Below, one piece after another: positions 1 through 10,588 of a stretch of DNA of 64,000 nucleotides (position 1 is the first letter of the stretch; each line of letters begins with the position of its first letter). The stretch is from NCBI RefSeq assembly GCF_033118175.1, contig NC_083692.1, positions 14,443,501-14,507,500 on the forward strand, read 5' to 3'. This DNA is from Dama dama. Taxonomy: Eukaryota > Chordata > Mammalia > Artiodactyla > Cervidae. Made by a program: the position numbers and the translations under genes. A model generated the notes under the pieces. That model made no database searches. It had not been told where the DNA came from and saw only the letters and a list, made by a program, of their open reading frames with translations.

Positions 1-412
1 CCTGGCAACCTGTACCCACCCTGAAGCTATTCACGGAGAGATATCTCATTAGCCCGGACTCAGTTATGTTGAAAGGGTCTTGTTACACACAACAAAAAAT
101 ACTCTCACTTCAGTCATTCAGGAAATATCAAAGGTTTTGGAAGCTCAAGGGCCAGGGACTGGGGGTAAAGACAAATATATATTTCTTATTGTGATTTCTT
201 ATATCCTATCACAGTTCTTAAAGCACTTTGCCTGCAAATATGGCTGCCAACAATTCGTCCCGTCCTGATGTCCACATGCCCCTCCTCCCACCGAGAGGAA
301 TAGCCTATTTTCTGTCCCATGAATCGTGGCTGGCCTTAAGACGTGCTTTGATCCACAGGAAATGGCAGAAGTGATGCTCTGCCAGTTGCAAGGTCAGCCC
401 TTAAGACATCTG
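1..412. other. Unique sequence, nothing recognised
   Basis: No repeat, splice-flanked frame or RNA gene is recognised here. The only open frame, at 80-268 on the plus strand (62 codons), starts in a weak context and resembles no protein I know. Confidence 0.5.
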
Positions 413-419
413 AGAGAGA

Positions 420-852
420 AAGACAAATATCATGTGATATCAGTTATAGGTGGAATCTAAAAAAGTGTACAAATGAACTTATCTACAAAACAGAAAGAGA
501 GTTACAGATGTAGAAAATAAACATACAGTTACCAGGGGATAAGTGGAGAGGGGAGAGATAAATTGGAAGGTTGCTGTTGTTGATGAGTCACCAAGTTGTG
601 CCCAACCTTTGTGACCCATGGACTGCACACGCCAGGCTTCCCCCACACCACTATATATAAAATAGCTAACTAATAAGGACCCACTGTATAAAATGGGGAG
701 CTCTGCTCAATGCTCTGTAATGGCCTATATGAGAGAAGAATCAAAGCAGAGTGGATGTGTATATACATATGATAGATTCACTTTGCTGTACACCTAAAAC
801 TATTACAACATTTTAATGCAACTATACTCCAGTAAGAGTTTTTTAAAAAGAC
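420..852 (+). mobile_element. L1 LINE 3' end (ruminant type), interrupted
   Basis: The text runs through the typical L1 3' untranslated phrases: a block around 450-470 reading 'tggaatctaaaaaa', a block around 640-700 reading 'aaaatagctaactaataaggacc', and a terminal part with 'ctttgctgtacacctaaaac' near 780-800 before an A-rich tail. Only the non-coding 3' end is present, so it cannot move. A short Bov-family piece at 572-645 interrupts it. Subfamily is not assigned. Confidence 0.75.
572..645 (-). mobile_element. Bov-family fragment nested in the L1
   Basis: The stretch contains degenerate forms of the Bov 3' core ('gtgacccatggactgca', 'cgccaggcttccc'), read in the antisense direction. It lies between two parts of one L1 3' end, so it probably inserted after the L1. 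It may derive from the BovB 3' end or a Bov-A SINE; the piece is too short to decide. Confidence 0.6.
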
Positions 853-2104
853 ACTGACGATTTCCACTTTCATTAGCTTGGGACCCAACTACTATGCTAC
901 AAGGGAGCCCAGGCTATCTATGCTGCTGGAGAGGGGCTGTGTAGAGAGGTTCTGGAAGATAAGAAGTCACATGGAGGAAAACTGAGGTGCCAGATGGGTG
1001 AGAATGACCTTGATTTTCTAGTTCAGACTTTCTGCCAAATAAATGAAGCCACACAAGTGACCCCAGTAGTAGTCCTCAAGGCAGAACTAATGGGTCAACC
1101 CAAAGAATCATGAGAATTAACAAGTTACTATTGCAAGCAATCTTCTTGTTACACAGCGGTGAATAACAGATACACTTGCCCTGTCCCCAGATTAGACACT
1201 TGGTTTCACTCTGAAGAGTCTCCTTCTTTAAGGCTGAATCTGGCAAAGAAAACAGCCACCTTCAGACCTATCCAAGCCTTCCTAAGAAGGCTTGGATAAG
1301 TCCTCTCAGGACAAGATGGCTTTTCTTTGCTCCACTCAGTATATTGGAGGATGCAATTCTGTTGTCTACCACAATGGTGGCTGCTTTTCTCAGTTCTTCT
1401 TTGGGCGCACAGCTGCAAACCCAGCTTTTGATGAGCTGGTATTTCTCTCCCAGGAACCAGTACAATCCACGGGATGAGAACTGCTTTCTAAGCTATGAAC
1501 AGCATTCTTTTCTACCTTCCCTTCCCCTCCGCTGCCTCCATGAATTTAAACTGTTGGCAGAATGAATACAACTTGTCTTCTCGGTTTCTGAAGACTCTGG
1601 GTTAAAAGGAGGAGTCTAAAATCTCTCTTCCTTTGTGGGCTCTTGTCATCTCACTGTTCTCCATCTATGTTTCCCTTCTTCAGAAACTCCAGAAAACCTG
1701 CCCCCTTAGCATCCTCATTAAGCAAGTCCCCAGCACTAGTATCTGGACCCAACATGGTAGCATACAGATATTTGCTTTAATCTGATCTCAGCATCCAGGG
1801 CTCACATGTGCCCAGAACAGGGATCAGGTGGGCAGTCTCCACCACCAGTTTAAAAAAAGGCATCTCTTTTTGACTCATGCAGTTGGACTCCAAAGAAATT
1901 GGCAGCCTCATTTGTCCATCCCACTCCAAAACTATTTCTTCTCTCCTCACATACATGGCTGGGAGAATCCTATATGTGAGAAGGGGCGGACCCAGGGTCT
2001 GCTGGCATCTGTCCCAGCTCACAGGCTCAGACACACGTAATGCCATATGTGCACCTCCTCTCCGGGGCCCCGGCCTCTCACCTTGTTATCACTGGGTTTG
2101 CTCA
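853..2104. other. Unique sequence with a short perfect hairpin
   Basis: No interspersed repeat is recognised. Several open frames of 60-89 codons overlap on both strands between 1206 and 2046. None has a family signature or convincing splice sites, so I treat them as chance frames. The notable structure is the inverted repeat at 1269-1298. Confidence 0.5.
1269..1298. repeat. Perfect 13-bp inverted repeat, 4-nt loop
   Basis: The left arm TATCCAAGCCTTC (1269-1281) and right arm GAAGGCTTGGATA (1286-1298) are exact reverse complements separated by CTAA. A transcript would fold into a 13-bp hairpin. The arms are shorter than a typical microRNA precursor (about 22 bp or more of imperfect stem), and nothing nearby extends the pairing, so no RNA gene is claimed. 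Confidence 0.85.
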
Positions 2105-2330
2105 TGACAGCACTGTGGAATGGTGCAAAGACCAGGCTTTGGAATAGCACACACCTAAATTTGTATCCCATCTGCTTACTAGCTTTGGGACTTTGGGCAA
2201 GATTCAAAATTTCTCTGAGCCTCAGTTTCTTTATCTGTTAAAAATGAGAAAAGCCAATATCTGCTACCCAGGTGACAATATATTGAAAAGACCTGGCACA
2301 GAATCTAGTATATGATAAATATTCAAAAAT
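2105..2330 (+). mobile_element. MIR SINE
   Basis: A degenerate tRNA-like 5' part precedes the MIR core. The recognisable phrases are 'cttactagctttgggactttgggcaa', 'tctgagcctcagtttctttatctgt' and, near the 3' end, 'cctggcacagaat'. It is an ancient mammalian SINE with no coding capacity. Confidence 0.75.
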
Positions 2331-2499
2331 AGTAAGTACCTCTCCCCTCCAACTTCTACAACTAGGGGCTCACACAGCTTAGCAGGGCCAGAGACCCCCC
2401 AGACAATTAGTCCACTTGCCCTGATAGGGGTCTTCATCAGAAGACAAAAGCAACTCATTACGGCCAAGTGGGCTAGGACTTGGTCTTTTCTTTGAGAGG

Positions 2500-2640
2500 C
2501 AATGTGGTCCAATACAAACAGGCAAAGAATTCAAAATCAGCATGCTCTAGATCCTACTGTCAGGCTAACCACTTCCACTGCCTTGCATAAATCACTCTAC
2601 CTCTAAAATAAGGAGAATTCCTCATCTCTATAATAAGGGA
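2500..2640 (+). mobile_element. MIR-like SINE fragment
   Basis: A second, more decayed MIR-like order of motifs follows the previous one in the same orientation: a tRNA-like stretch with 'gatcctactgtcagg', then 'ataaatcactctacctctaaaataagg'. The 3' end is not clear. Confidence 0.5.
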
Positions 2641-3084
2641 CATAAAGACACCACAAAGACACCTTCAGGTGTTCAACTATGAAGTCCCAGATTTTACCCT
2701 AAAAGTCCCGATAGCTGTATTTTCCTGGGCCTGCATCCTGCTCCTACATCCTGCTCCTACTTCTTTTAAATCTCATCCGCCCCTGAGCTGATCAGTCCTC
2801 ATACTTCCACTTTCGCTTATTTTCCCAACTGTTGAGCTCCTGCAGGTTCTCCGCCACCTGCTGCCCTGAAAGTCTGCCTTTTCCACTCGTGGACTGGCCA
2901 TGTCTGTAGCAATGACCAGGCTCAGTGAGAAGGAAGGTGCCCATCTCCCCCACTGCAAACACAGGCCGAGGGAGTCCCAGCCCCTCAAGGACTTTGAAGC
3001 AGCTGGGTCAAATAGGAACATCTGTGACGATGGAAACGTTCTGCGGGTCTGCTCTGCTCGGTCTGTGACATCGGCTGCCAGCTC
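2641..3084. other. Unique sequence with a short tandem duplication
   Basis: A 13-bp unit (CATCCTGCTCCTA) occurs twice in direct succession at about 2733-2759. Otherwise there is no recognised repeat. Open frames on both strands at 2773-3091 lack family signatures. Confidence 0.4.
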
Positions 3085-3225
3085 CGTGTAGCTGTGAGCA
3101 CTTGAAATGTGACTAGTGAGAGGGGGAATTGGAAATTTAAATTTAGTTCATTGGAAAATACATAGCCACACGAGGCTAGTGGCCACTTTTTTGGACGGTG
3201 CAGCGTTACGGGAAATGTCACACAG
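3085..3225. mobile_element. Probable non-autonomous hAT-type relic
   Basis: Phrases such as 'gagcacttgaaatgtgactag', 'aaatttaaatttagttca' and 'gaggctagtggccact' match the order seen in a common mammalian MER-type DNA transposon that carries 'gtggctagtggc' near its ends. No target duplication could be identified, so orientation and family are uncertain. Confidence 0.5.
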
Positions 3226-4799
3226 AAGCAGCTTAAAGGGCAGAGCTGGTGGGAATCATAAATATGTCTGCAGACGACGTTTACTCTCCTGGGGATGATT
3301 TATTCTTTGAGGGCAGAAAGGTCTGGCTCAACTCTTAGCAATAACAACCTAATCACCAAAGGGAGGAGAGGAATGTACAATATTCGCCCTCACTTTTCAT
3401 CCACCTGCAGGCGTCCACCCGACAGCCACCACCCCCACAGAGTACTCTGAAATCACATGCTCCAGAAGAGCCTAAGCTGGGTCAGAAATGGCCCTCAGGG
3501 TCTTAGACTTTGACTGTGAGCCCAATCTCCCTACCAACTTTATTGCCCTAAACATTCCTTATTCATCTGTCCATCTGTATAGGCTCTAAAGACAATGAGT
3601 TAAAAAATAAAGATGCCAATTTCCTAGGAGAATAATATCAATACTGTACAGTGTGGCCTTTGGAGGGCTCCAGGAGTGTAAAATAAAGTAAGATGCTTGA
3701 CAGGGAGAAGTTTTATGTAGATCTTAATCCTTTAGAGAAAGTCTCCAGCTCTTTGTCTGAGACATGGTGTCAGACGGCCTCTGCAACTCCAGAGCGGGCC
3801 ATGAACAGAGGTACAGAGCCACCAGTCAATTGAAGATGGCCCGGCTCCCCGCCAGTGACAGAGGCAGGAAGGTGTCCCTCGGCCTAGCTCACTGTTCACT
3901 TCGTCGTCCCCAAAGCAGCTTTGCTTTCCGTCTGCCCCTACTCCCTCCATTGCCTCCTTCACTAATTATCCTTGGTAGTTCCACACTAACAAGATTCAGA
4001 ACTAGGATGAGGGAAAGTTCTTTTCTCCGAGACAGCAGAATTTAGGGGGTGTGAAAATGGTTGAACTCAAGGTCAAGGAGAGGGAGGTCAGGCCCCTCCT
4101 TCTGTGCCATCAGGGAACCCACTCTCTCCCTCTTCCATCTGCTTCTTGGCTCTCCACTTCCAAGGATGTTCCACTGCTCGGCAGGCACATGTGACGCCTA
4201 CCCCTAGAAGTGGAAAATTATAGCAAGCTACAACTTCACATCTCAAGATCCCACTGAGACAGACACTAAAGAGACAAAAGTCAGGGCTTAGACTGAATTC
4301 CAGAAAGTTCTTAGAAATTAGAAATTCTAGAAAATTGGAGCAGGACCTGGGCAATAAATACCCACCTGACTCAAATGCCACGATGGAGGCATGTAGGGTT
4401 GGATGACTTGCCCTAACCCTGGCAGAAAGCCACTGTCCCAGCACAATGCATCCAACGGGACGCTGTGCCCCGGCCGTCGCCCCAAAAAGTGATCTCGTGG
4501 GAGGGTAGATAAGAGGGAGCCCTGGGGTGGTCACATGTGAATATTTACCCTTTGAACATTAAGTGAAGTGCTTACAATAGCCAGAAACTGAACGCACACC
4601 ATACCTGTTGCGCCTCCATTATGAAAACAAGTCATTTGTCCCCTACAGGCCCTTCCTTTCCTCTTCACCCATAAACTGAGGAGCAGAACACCTCTGCACG
4701 AGTGCCAAGCATTCACAGGCCAGCCCAAAGTCCTGGCGTTGTCTTAGAGCCTCAGAGGAGAGCCCCCTTCTGTGAACACAAACAGAGACCCAGAGGCCT
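3226..4799. other. Unique sequence, nothing recognised
   Basis: About 1.6 kb without a recognised repeat. The longest frame is 148 codons on the minus strand (4088-4534). It shows no motif, signal peptide pattern or splice-site support and is regarded as a chance frame. Confidence 0.45.
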
Positions 4800-4922
4800 C
4801 CTGGGACAGAAGCTTCAGGAGAGCAGGGCCTTGGTCTTATTCACCCCTGTTTAACCGAAGTACCTAGAACAGGGCCTGGAGCAAAGCAGACGCTCAGTAA
4901 ACACTCACTAAATAAATGAATA
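4800..4922 (+). mobile_element. L2 LINE 3' terminus
   Basis: The sequence carries the L2 tail phrases 'gagcagggccttggtctta', 'acctagaacagggcctgg' and 'gctcagtaaacactcactaaataaatga'. Only the last ~120 bp of the element survive. Confidence 0.7.
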
Positions 4923-5129
4923 TATTGGCGTGTCCCTTCTGCCTTCTAAAAGTACCAGTTCAAGCTCAGGCTTGGGAAAGCAGCCACAGTTTCAAGTCAA
5001 CTAAGGAGCAGAGATGCATGAGAAAAGGCAGCTCCTGGCAAAGAGATAATTAAAGACAAGCAGATCAATCTGAAGAACCCAGACCCATGTCTCACCCACA
5101 ACTCCAAGTAAAAGTGCAGTAATTTTCTT

Positions 5130-5312
5130 AAGTGTGGTCTCCAGAACCACCCACATTGATTTGTTTATATTAAAAAAAAAAAAAAAAAAAAAAAGGCAGA
5201 TACCTGGGCCCCGCACACCAGATCTACTGAATCAGACTCTCTGGGAGAGGAGGCCCAAGAATCTGGATTTCAGTTGCTTCCCCAGTGATTCTGAGGAGCT
5301 CTGGAGTTTGAA
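5130..5312 (+). mobile_element. MER5-type hAT relic with an A-tract
   Basis: The body reads 'gatacctgggccccgcacacc', 'ctactgaatcagactctctggg' and 'caagaatctggatttca', the usual internal MER5A-like order. An A-tract at about 5172-5194 sits inside it. MER5 elements are non-autonomous hAT-Charlie transposons without coding capacity. Confidence 0.7.
5172..5194. repeat. Poly(A) tract
   Basis: An uninterrupted run of about 23 A residues within the MER5-like element. It is likely length-variable between individuals. Confidence 0.9.
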
Positions 5313-5744
5313 GACCCAGATCCAAAGCATGTTCTTCTGAGTCTGCTTTAAGGAATCTCCTTATAAAATGGAAAGCCGGGAGCAACCAAGAACCCAGACA
5401 AAGCCATCCGAGTTGGGGTTCTGGCTCTCCTGACGATGTTCTATCTCGTGATTGCCCATGATCCTCATGTGATTGCCTGCACCTTTCCCACCGGCTCCCA
5501 GATTTATATCTCATGGAGCTGGAGACAGGGTTTTCCACGGAGAGAGGCTTCTGTTTCTGAAATCATTTCTGTCCTGTTCCAGAGACCTCAGCAGACTCCA
5601 GGAGCCTCATGCCAGCCAAAGGGGGTGGAGGTGGGGATGGAGGTGAGCAGGTGATGGCTGCCCTCCTCCTGGATCCTGGCTATTGTGAACTGTTTACTCA
5701 CTGCTCCCACTTGATTTTATTGTTGAGACTCTTACACCCATGAT
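5313..5744. other. Unique sequence, nothing recognised
   Basis: Overlapping open frames on both strands at 5224-5654 (72-104 codons) partly cover the MER5 relic and have no recognisable product. No other structure is seen. Confidence 0.4.
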
Positions 5745-5885
5745 AGAGTCAACAAGTCATCATTCAACACCCATAAGGTTCAGAGCACTGAAAGGTAAGG
5801 ATAACAAAAAAGGACCCTGAAGGAGCTGGGTAGAGTTCTCACCCTCAGGGTGTGTGCAGTCTAGCCTGAGAAATAATCATAAACA
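5745..5885 (+). mobile_element. Ancient interspersed repeat (weak)
   Basis: The order 'attcaacacccataagg', 'cactgaaaggtaaggataac', 'gaccctgaaggagct' and 'gtgcagtctagcctgag' resembles a widespread old mammalian repeat with a 'ggagctcacagtctag' core. I cannot name the family with confidence. Confidence 0.35.
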
Positions 5886-6099
5886 CAAGAAAAGATAACT
5901 GCAAAAGAACTGACAAAAGCGCCTGAGAACCACAGATGATAGTTGAAACTTGAAGCTTTTCTTTAAAGTCTAAAAGAGAGAGAGAAAGATTTGGAAAATG
6001 CAACAGCCTCTTCCCTCCCAGGGGAAACATTGCTCATCACTTGGCATTTCCCGACTATTTTCATCAAGTGTAGACCTGAGATTAGAAGAGTGTTTTCTG

Positions 6100-6298
6100 A
6101 AAGTGTTAGTCACTCAGTCACGTCTGACTCTTTTGTGACCCCATGGACTGTAGCCCACCAGGATCCTCTATCCATGGGATTCTCCAGGCAAGAATACCGG
6201 AGTGGGTTGCCATTCCCTTTTCCAAGGGATCTTACCGACTCAGGGATCAAACCCGTGTCTCCTGCATTGCAGGCAGATTCATTAACATCTGAGCCAAC
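6100..6298 (-). mobile_element. Bov-tA SINE
   Basis: Antisense copy. It begins with 'agtgttagtcactcagtcac' and runs through 'gaccccatggactgtagccc', 'gattctccaggcaagaatac' and 'gggttgccattccctt' to the tRNA-like head near 6225-6298 with 'cctgcattgcaggcagatt'. It is nearly full length and non-coding, and produces a spurious 126-codon plus frame. Confidence 0.93.
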
Positions 6299-7159
6299 TC
6301 AAAAGGAATTTGGAGAGAAAAAAGCTGAGCTGTTTCCCATCAGAAATTCCTTGGGGGCAATGGTGGTCTAGAAAACAGTGGTTCTTGACGTGAGACCCTG
6401 GAAGGACACCTCCCTTCTTTATCTGAGTAAGGGCTATCTCCTGGGCCTGTGGGGGTCCTGAGAAGGTTCCCACCCTGTGGCCACCATCAACTCACCCTCC
6501 CTTTACTGTTCCCTCATGGGGAGTGATTCTCTGGTTCAACCTCCCAGGCTTCCTCTGAGGATAAGAGAGCAAAAGGTGAAAATGCCCATTGTGCTCTCTG
6601 GACCTACAAGGTGCTTCAGCAAGTGTTGGTGGAACCAGAATGTTCCCTTAAAAGGATCTCTTCTACTGAAGGAAGCTGGGAGTCCCTCTCACTCCACCAG
6701 GGACAAAGACACAGGACTCCCTGATTCCCACCCATCCCTCTAGAGCTCCTGAATCAACAGATGCCCCCTCTCTCCTTCATCCAGGTAGTGGTCTGTACAC
6801 TTCTTAAATCTCCTACTTTGTTAGAAGTTTATAAACACACATTCTCAAGAAGCATGAACTTCTTTCATATGCTATAACCACATAGCAGCACACACAGGCA
6901 CTTGAACATGCACACACTCGCAGAGAAAAATATTAAGACAGGATCTAGCCTGTTCATCCTAACATCTCCGTAGGTCACTTTGTATCCTCCTTGGGAAGCA
7001 GACCTTCACTGCAAAGACACCTGAATCCAGCCAGGTATAAACCTCAGACACATGAACAAAGGAGAAGGCAGCTCTGGCAGGAAGCTATCTCAAATCCACC
7101 CCGGGGGAATGTGAGTTCTGTCAAAGGACAGGAAATCTCACTAAGAGGAAGTGACTCTG
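6299..7159. other. Unique sequence, nothing recognised
   Basis: No interspersed repeat could be named. The frame beginning at 6991 runs into the L2 relic downstream and is not a gene. Confidence 0.45.
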
Positions 7160-7527
7160 GAAAGTGTCCTGGCTTTAACTGCTGTCCATGTGCTGACGAC
7201 CCTCAGATTTACATCTCTGGTCCAACCTCTTCCCTGAACTTCAACCTCAAATCCACTGACTCCTCGACGTCTCCCCTTGGATGTCATATCCAGGTTTGGA
7301 GATCTCAGACTTCATATGATTCAACTAATCTCCAGCTCTTTCCTCTTGAACTGTCCCCGCCTACAGCCCAGGCTGCCCCTCTGGTCAAGGGCACTGCCTT
7401 CCTGCCCGTCGCTCAGGACAGATGCCTTGGAGTCATCCCCGACCCCTGTCTTCTCACTCACCGCACTTAAGCTAGCAGCAAACCCTATTCATTACCTCTG
7501 CCTTCCAATAAACCCAGCATGTGACTG

Positions 7528-7735
7528 TGCCCGGGTGGCGCTAGTGGTAAGTAACCCACCTGCCAATGCAGGAAACACGAATCAGGGGTTCGACCTCTGG
7601 GTCAGGAAGATGCCCTGGAGGAGGGCATGGCAACCCACTCCCGTATTCTTGCCTGGAGAATCCCCATGGACAGAGGAGCCTGGCGGGCTGCAGTCCATAG
7701 GGTCACAGAGTTGGACACAACTGAAATGACTCGGC
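7528..7735 (+). mobile_element. Bov-tA SINE inserted in L2
   Basis: Sense copy beginning with a tRNA-like head ('gcccgggtggcgctagtggt', 'cctgccaatgcaggaaacac'), followed by the Bov core ('atggcaacccactcccgtat', 'ttgcctggagaatcccc', 'gggctgcagtccatagggtc'). L2 text resumes on the right. Confidence 0.93.
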
Positions 7736-7867
7736 ACCCACACACACTTGACTATTCTCACCCTCTCTACCATGGCCACCCTGGCCCCAAGCCCTAACCT
7801 CTCACCTGGGAGCCTCCTAAGAGCTCCCCTTGTTTCTAGGGGACATGTCACCCACCTTCACTTCCTA

Positions 7868-8079
7868 GAAGTGAAAGTGAAGTCGCTCAGTCATGTTTGA
7901 CTCTCTGCCACCCCATGGACTGTAGCCTACCAGGCTCCTCCATCCATGGGATCTTCCAGGCAAGATACTGGAGTGGGTTGCCATTTCCTTCTCCAGGGAA
8001 TCTTCCCCACCCAGGAATTGAACCCAGGTCTCCCGCATTGCAGGCAGATGCTTTACCCTCTGAGCCACCAGGGAAGCCT
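7868..8079 (-). mobile_element. Bov-tA SINE inserted in L2
   Basis: Antisense copy from 'gtgaaagtgaagtcgctcag' to 'gagccaccagggaagcc'. It is near full length with the tRNA-like head at the right end. Opposite in orientation to the neighbouring Bov-tA at 7528-7735, it is a separate insertion into the same L2. Confidence 0.94.
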
Positions 8080-8207
8080 GTACTATTACTTCCTGAACTG
8101 TCTCCTATTTCTCTCTCTTGTTCACTCTGCTTCAGGTATACAAGCCTCCTGGTTGTTCCTAAGCAGGTCAGGAAGGCTTTCCACCTCAGAGACTTTGCCA
8201 AATTATT

Positions 8208-8267
8208 TCTTCTACCCAGACCACTCTCCACTCCAAGTCTTCTACCCAGACCACTCTCCACTCCAAC
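8208..8267. repeat. 30-bp tandem duplication
   Basis: Two adjacent 30-bp units (8208-8237 and 8238-8267) differ only at their last base. Both begin TCTTCTACCCAGACCACTC. The duplication lies inside the L2 relic and looks like a local slippage or misalignment event after the LINE inserted. Confidence 0.9.
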
Positions 8268-8577
8268 TCCTGGTAGGTATGTTCCACCTCCCCCTGTATC
8301 TGCATCAAGATGGTATATGTAGTCTTCATTCTGATATTGCATTCTCTGTAATGTCTCTCTAACGACCTCATATAAAACTGTGTCCTGTTTGTCACACACA
8401 CTCCCACCCCACACTTCACTGATCTGCTGGGCTGTGTCTCCCCCGAGCCCTGTCATCAGACTGTGAGGCCCAGAGTGAGCAGGACTGTTTCCGCTGGTCT
8501 TATTCTCTCATTACACTTCCCTAATGCTTACCATGGTGCCTGGCACACAGTAGGCGCTCAGGAACTCTCTGTTGAAT

Positions 8578-9261
8578 TTGGACTTGGAAGTCACAGTGCA
8601 AATCCCTCACAGCACTGATTCCAGAGGCCTCCCCTGCCACGTGCTCCCCAGCAATTCCTTCCCCCCCGCACCTGGCTGGATGACCAACCTCCCTCCAGGC
8701 CTGCAGAACCTACCAGGGCCCCAGGCCCTGCCGATCTAATGCCTAACAATCTAGGGAAAGTGGTCCTGCCTTACATTTGGATGTTCTCCAGCAACGACTA
8801 GATTAGCACTTGCAAATTTATTCAGGGACTGAATCAAGCAGCACAGTCTCTGGAAAGGCCCAGCGTAGTAAGCTTACTAATGAACTTACTAATGAAGCTG
8901 TGCCCAGCCTCAGCAGCACACACGCGCTGGCACAGTAACTCTAAGTTTTTTTTTTTTAATTTCTGATTAAAATAGTCCTGAGGAGCCCTCCCTTTCATAG
9001 CCAGATTGGCTTAACAGATAGGTAGGCAAGACCACATGAAGAAAAGGGCTTAAAAAAAAAAAAAAGCAGAGTTCGGAAATTTATAACTTCTGATATCAAG
9101 ATGGTACCGAGATAGTACCGGCCCCAGACAAAACTGACCCTCATATCAGCAAGCCAGAAAACAGAAATTTCACCATTAGAGATTCATTCCTTTGGCTCAA
9201 AATGAGTTTTCAAAGTTCTAAAGTGCCTCTAAAAGGTTATAGGTGTTAGGCCTGGGTTATA
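8578..9261. other. Unique sequence with short T and A tracts
   Basis: A T-run near 8946-8958 and an A-run near 9051-9065 are present. No other repeat, gene or RNA is recognised. Confidence 0.45.
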
Positions 9262-9466
9262 AGTGTTAGTCACTCAGTCATGTCTGACTCTTTGTGACCC
9301 CATGGGCCGTAGGCCGTCAGGATCCTCTGTCCCTGGGATTCTCCAAGCAAGAATACGGGAGTGGATTGCCATTCTCTTCTCCAGGGGATCTTCACAACCC
9401 AGGGATCGAACCTGGGTCTCCTGCACTGCAGGCGGAGTCTTTACCATCTGAGCCATCAGGGAAGCC
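9262..9466 (-). mobile_element. Bov-tA SINE
   Basis: Antisense, near full-length copy from 'aagtgttagtcactcagtca' to 'gagccatcagggaagcc', including 'gggatcgaacctgggtctcc' from the tRNA-like head. Confidence 0.94.
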
Positions 9467-9638
9467 AGGTCCTAGATGATACTTAAAGCCTTTTCAGCCA
9501 GGTCCGTGGCAGGGTTAGCACGAGAGCATAGCTCTGTGAAAACATAACATCGCACAGGGCTTGATGTAGAGAAGAAAAGAGTTGGCAGAGGAGGAGAAAA
9601 AGAATTAAAGAGAAGTAAAGGAAAAAAACAAAACACCA

Positions 9639-9693
9639 AGGTCTCCTACACTGCGGGCAGACTCTTTACGATCTGAGCCACCAGGGAAGCCCC
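9639..9693 (-). mobile_element. Bov-tA fragment, tRNA-like head only
   Basis: Only the last ~55 bp of an antisense copy remain: 'ggtctcctacactgcgggca' to 'gagccaccagggaagcccc'. The core is missing, so this is either a very short insertion or the remains of a deletion. Confidence 0.85.
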
Positions 9694-9711
9694 TGTAAAG
9701 AAAAACAAACA

Positions 9712-9935
9712 TTGAGGGTCTGCCTTGTACCAGGCATTCTGCTACCTCCTTCACATACATGAACACACACATGCGCTAAAGCACCCTGATCATTTTCTCT
9801 TTATTATGCCCATTTTAGAAGAGGGAACGAAGGTTCAGAGAGGTTAGATGACTCATCCCGTCACACAGCTAATAAGGACAGAGTCCGGGTTCTGACTTCA
9901 GACTGGTTTAGCTCCAACAGTCACGGTCGTGTCTC
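9712..9935 (-). mobile_element. MIR SINE
   Basis: Antisense MIR order: 'ccttgtaccaggcattctgc', 'ttattatgcccattttagaa', 'aggttcagagaggttagatg' and 'cacacagctaataaggacag'. It adjoins the Bov-tA head fragment. Confidence 0.75.
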
Positions 9936-10511
9936 AAGAACAAACTCCGGAGAGAGTTAACACTCAACTACTTTATGATTTCCCTTCTAAGTGGCCTTCC
10001 TGGATATAATGAGGTGGCCCTTGTTTTAAGGTAACCTCTAGTATAGAATACTAACAGATGGGCACCACACTGAAATTCTGGATCTTGGGACAAATTTATG
10101 TTTTGTGGAGTAATCAAGCACTCATATTGAGATGCATCATACAAAAACAACTAGTTCTCTGCATGCTCTCCAATTTCCAGGCATGCCAGGCATCATCCTT
10201 CAGGTGCCAGCTGTACCCAGGAAGTGAAGAGTACTTCTTTCTCAGGCCATGAATCCTGGAACTCTGGGCTACCTGTTCCAGGAAGCAGCATTCAAGCACA
10301 AATTTCTGGATTGCATTCAGCTAAAATTGATCTTTTCTGGGAAGAAAGCTTTTTCAAAGACTTGGTAAACACTCTGCCTTTTTTGTAGTTGAGATTGAGG
10401 GCACCACATTCATCTTGCTCTCTCTATTCTAGATGCTTTGCATCTTGGGACCTTGGAATATTTTCACATCTGTCTTTTCATTTCACGTATCTCTTTTCCA
10501 TCCCATCATAT
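9936..10511. other. Unique sequence, nothing recognised
   Basis: Short frames on both strands at 9968-10299 have no family signature. No repeat could be named. Confidence 0.45.
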
Positions 10512-10588
10512 GTGGAGAATCCTAAGGACAGAGGAGCCTGGCTATAGTCCATGGGGTCGCAAAGAGTCGGACACGACTGAGTGACTAT
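10512..10588 (+). mobile_element. Bov SINE 3' fragment
   Basis: Only the 3' portion of a sense Bov element is present: 'tggagaatcctaaggacaga', 'atggggtcgcaaagagtcgg' and 'acacgactgagtgact'. The tRNA-like head is absent. Confidence 0.88.

Larger units (their letters stand above)
7160..8577 (+). mobile_element. L2 LINE 3' region, split by two Bov-tA SINEs
   Basis: Three blocks (about 7160-7527, 7746-7865 and 8081-8577) read in order along the L2 3' sequence. The first contains 'cttccctgaacttcaacctc', 'gacgtctccccttggatgtc' and 'cttggagtcatccccgaccc'. The middle keeps a short piece with 'ctgggagcctcctaag'. The last has 'tgttcactctgcttcagg' and ends with 'gtgcctggcacacagtaggcg'. Open frames of 141-159 codons are remnants or chance frames of this LINE, not genes. 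It is an ancient L2 relic; the SINE insertions are younger. Confidence 0.8.

Noticed and set aside
1206..1465. Minus-strand frames suggesting a small processed pseudogene
   Set aside because: No protein family recognised, no A-tail and no target duplication found.
6991..7470. 159-codon plus frame that looks protein-like
   Set aside because: Its second half is L2 LINE sequence and continues into a Bov-tA-interrupted L2; it is a relic, not a gene.
7887..8456. 189-codon minus frame, the longest in the window
   Set aside because: It crosses a Bov-tA SINE and the L2 relic. Bov-tA elements often leave stop-free frames with the same recurring peptide phrases.
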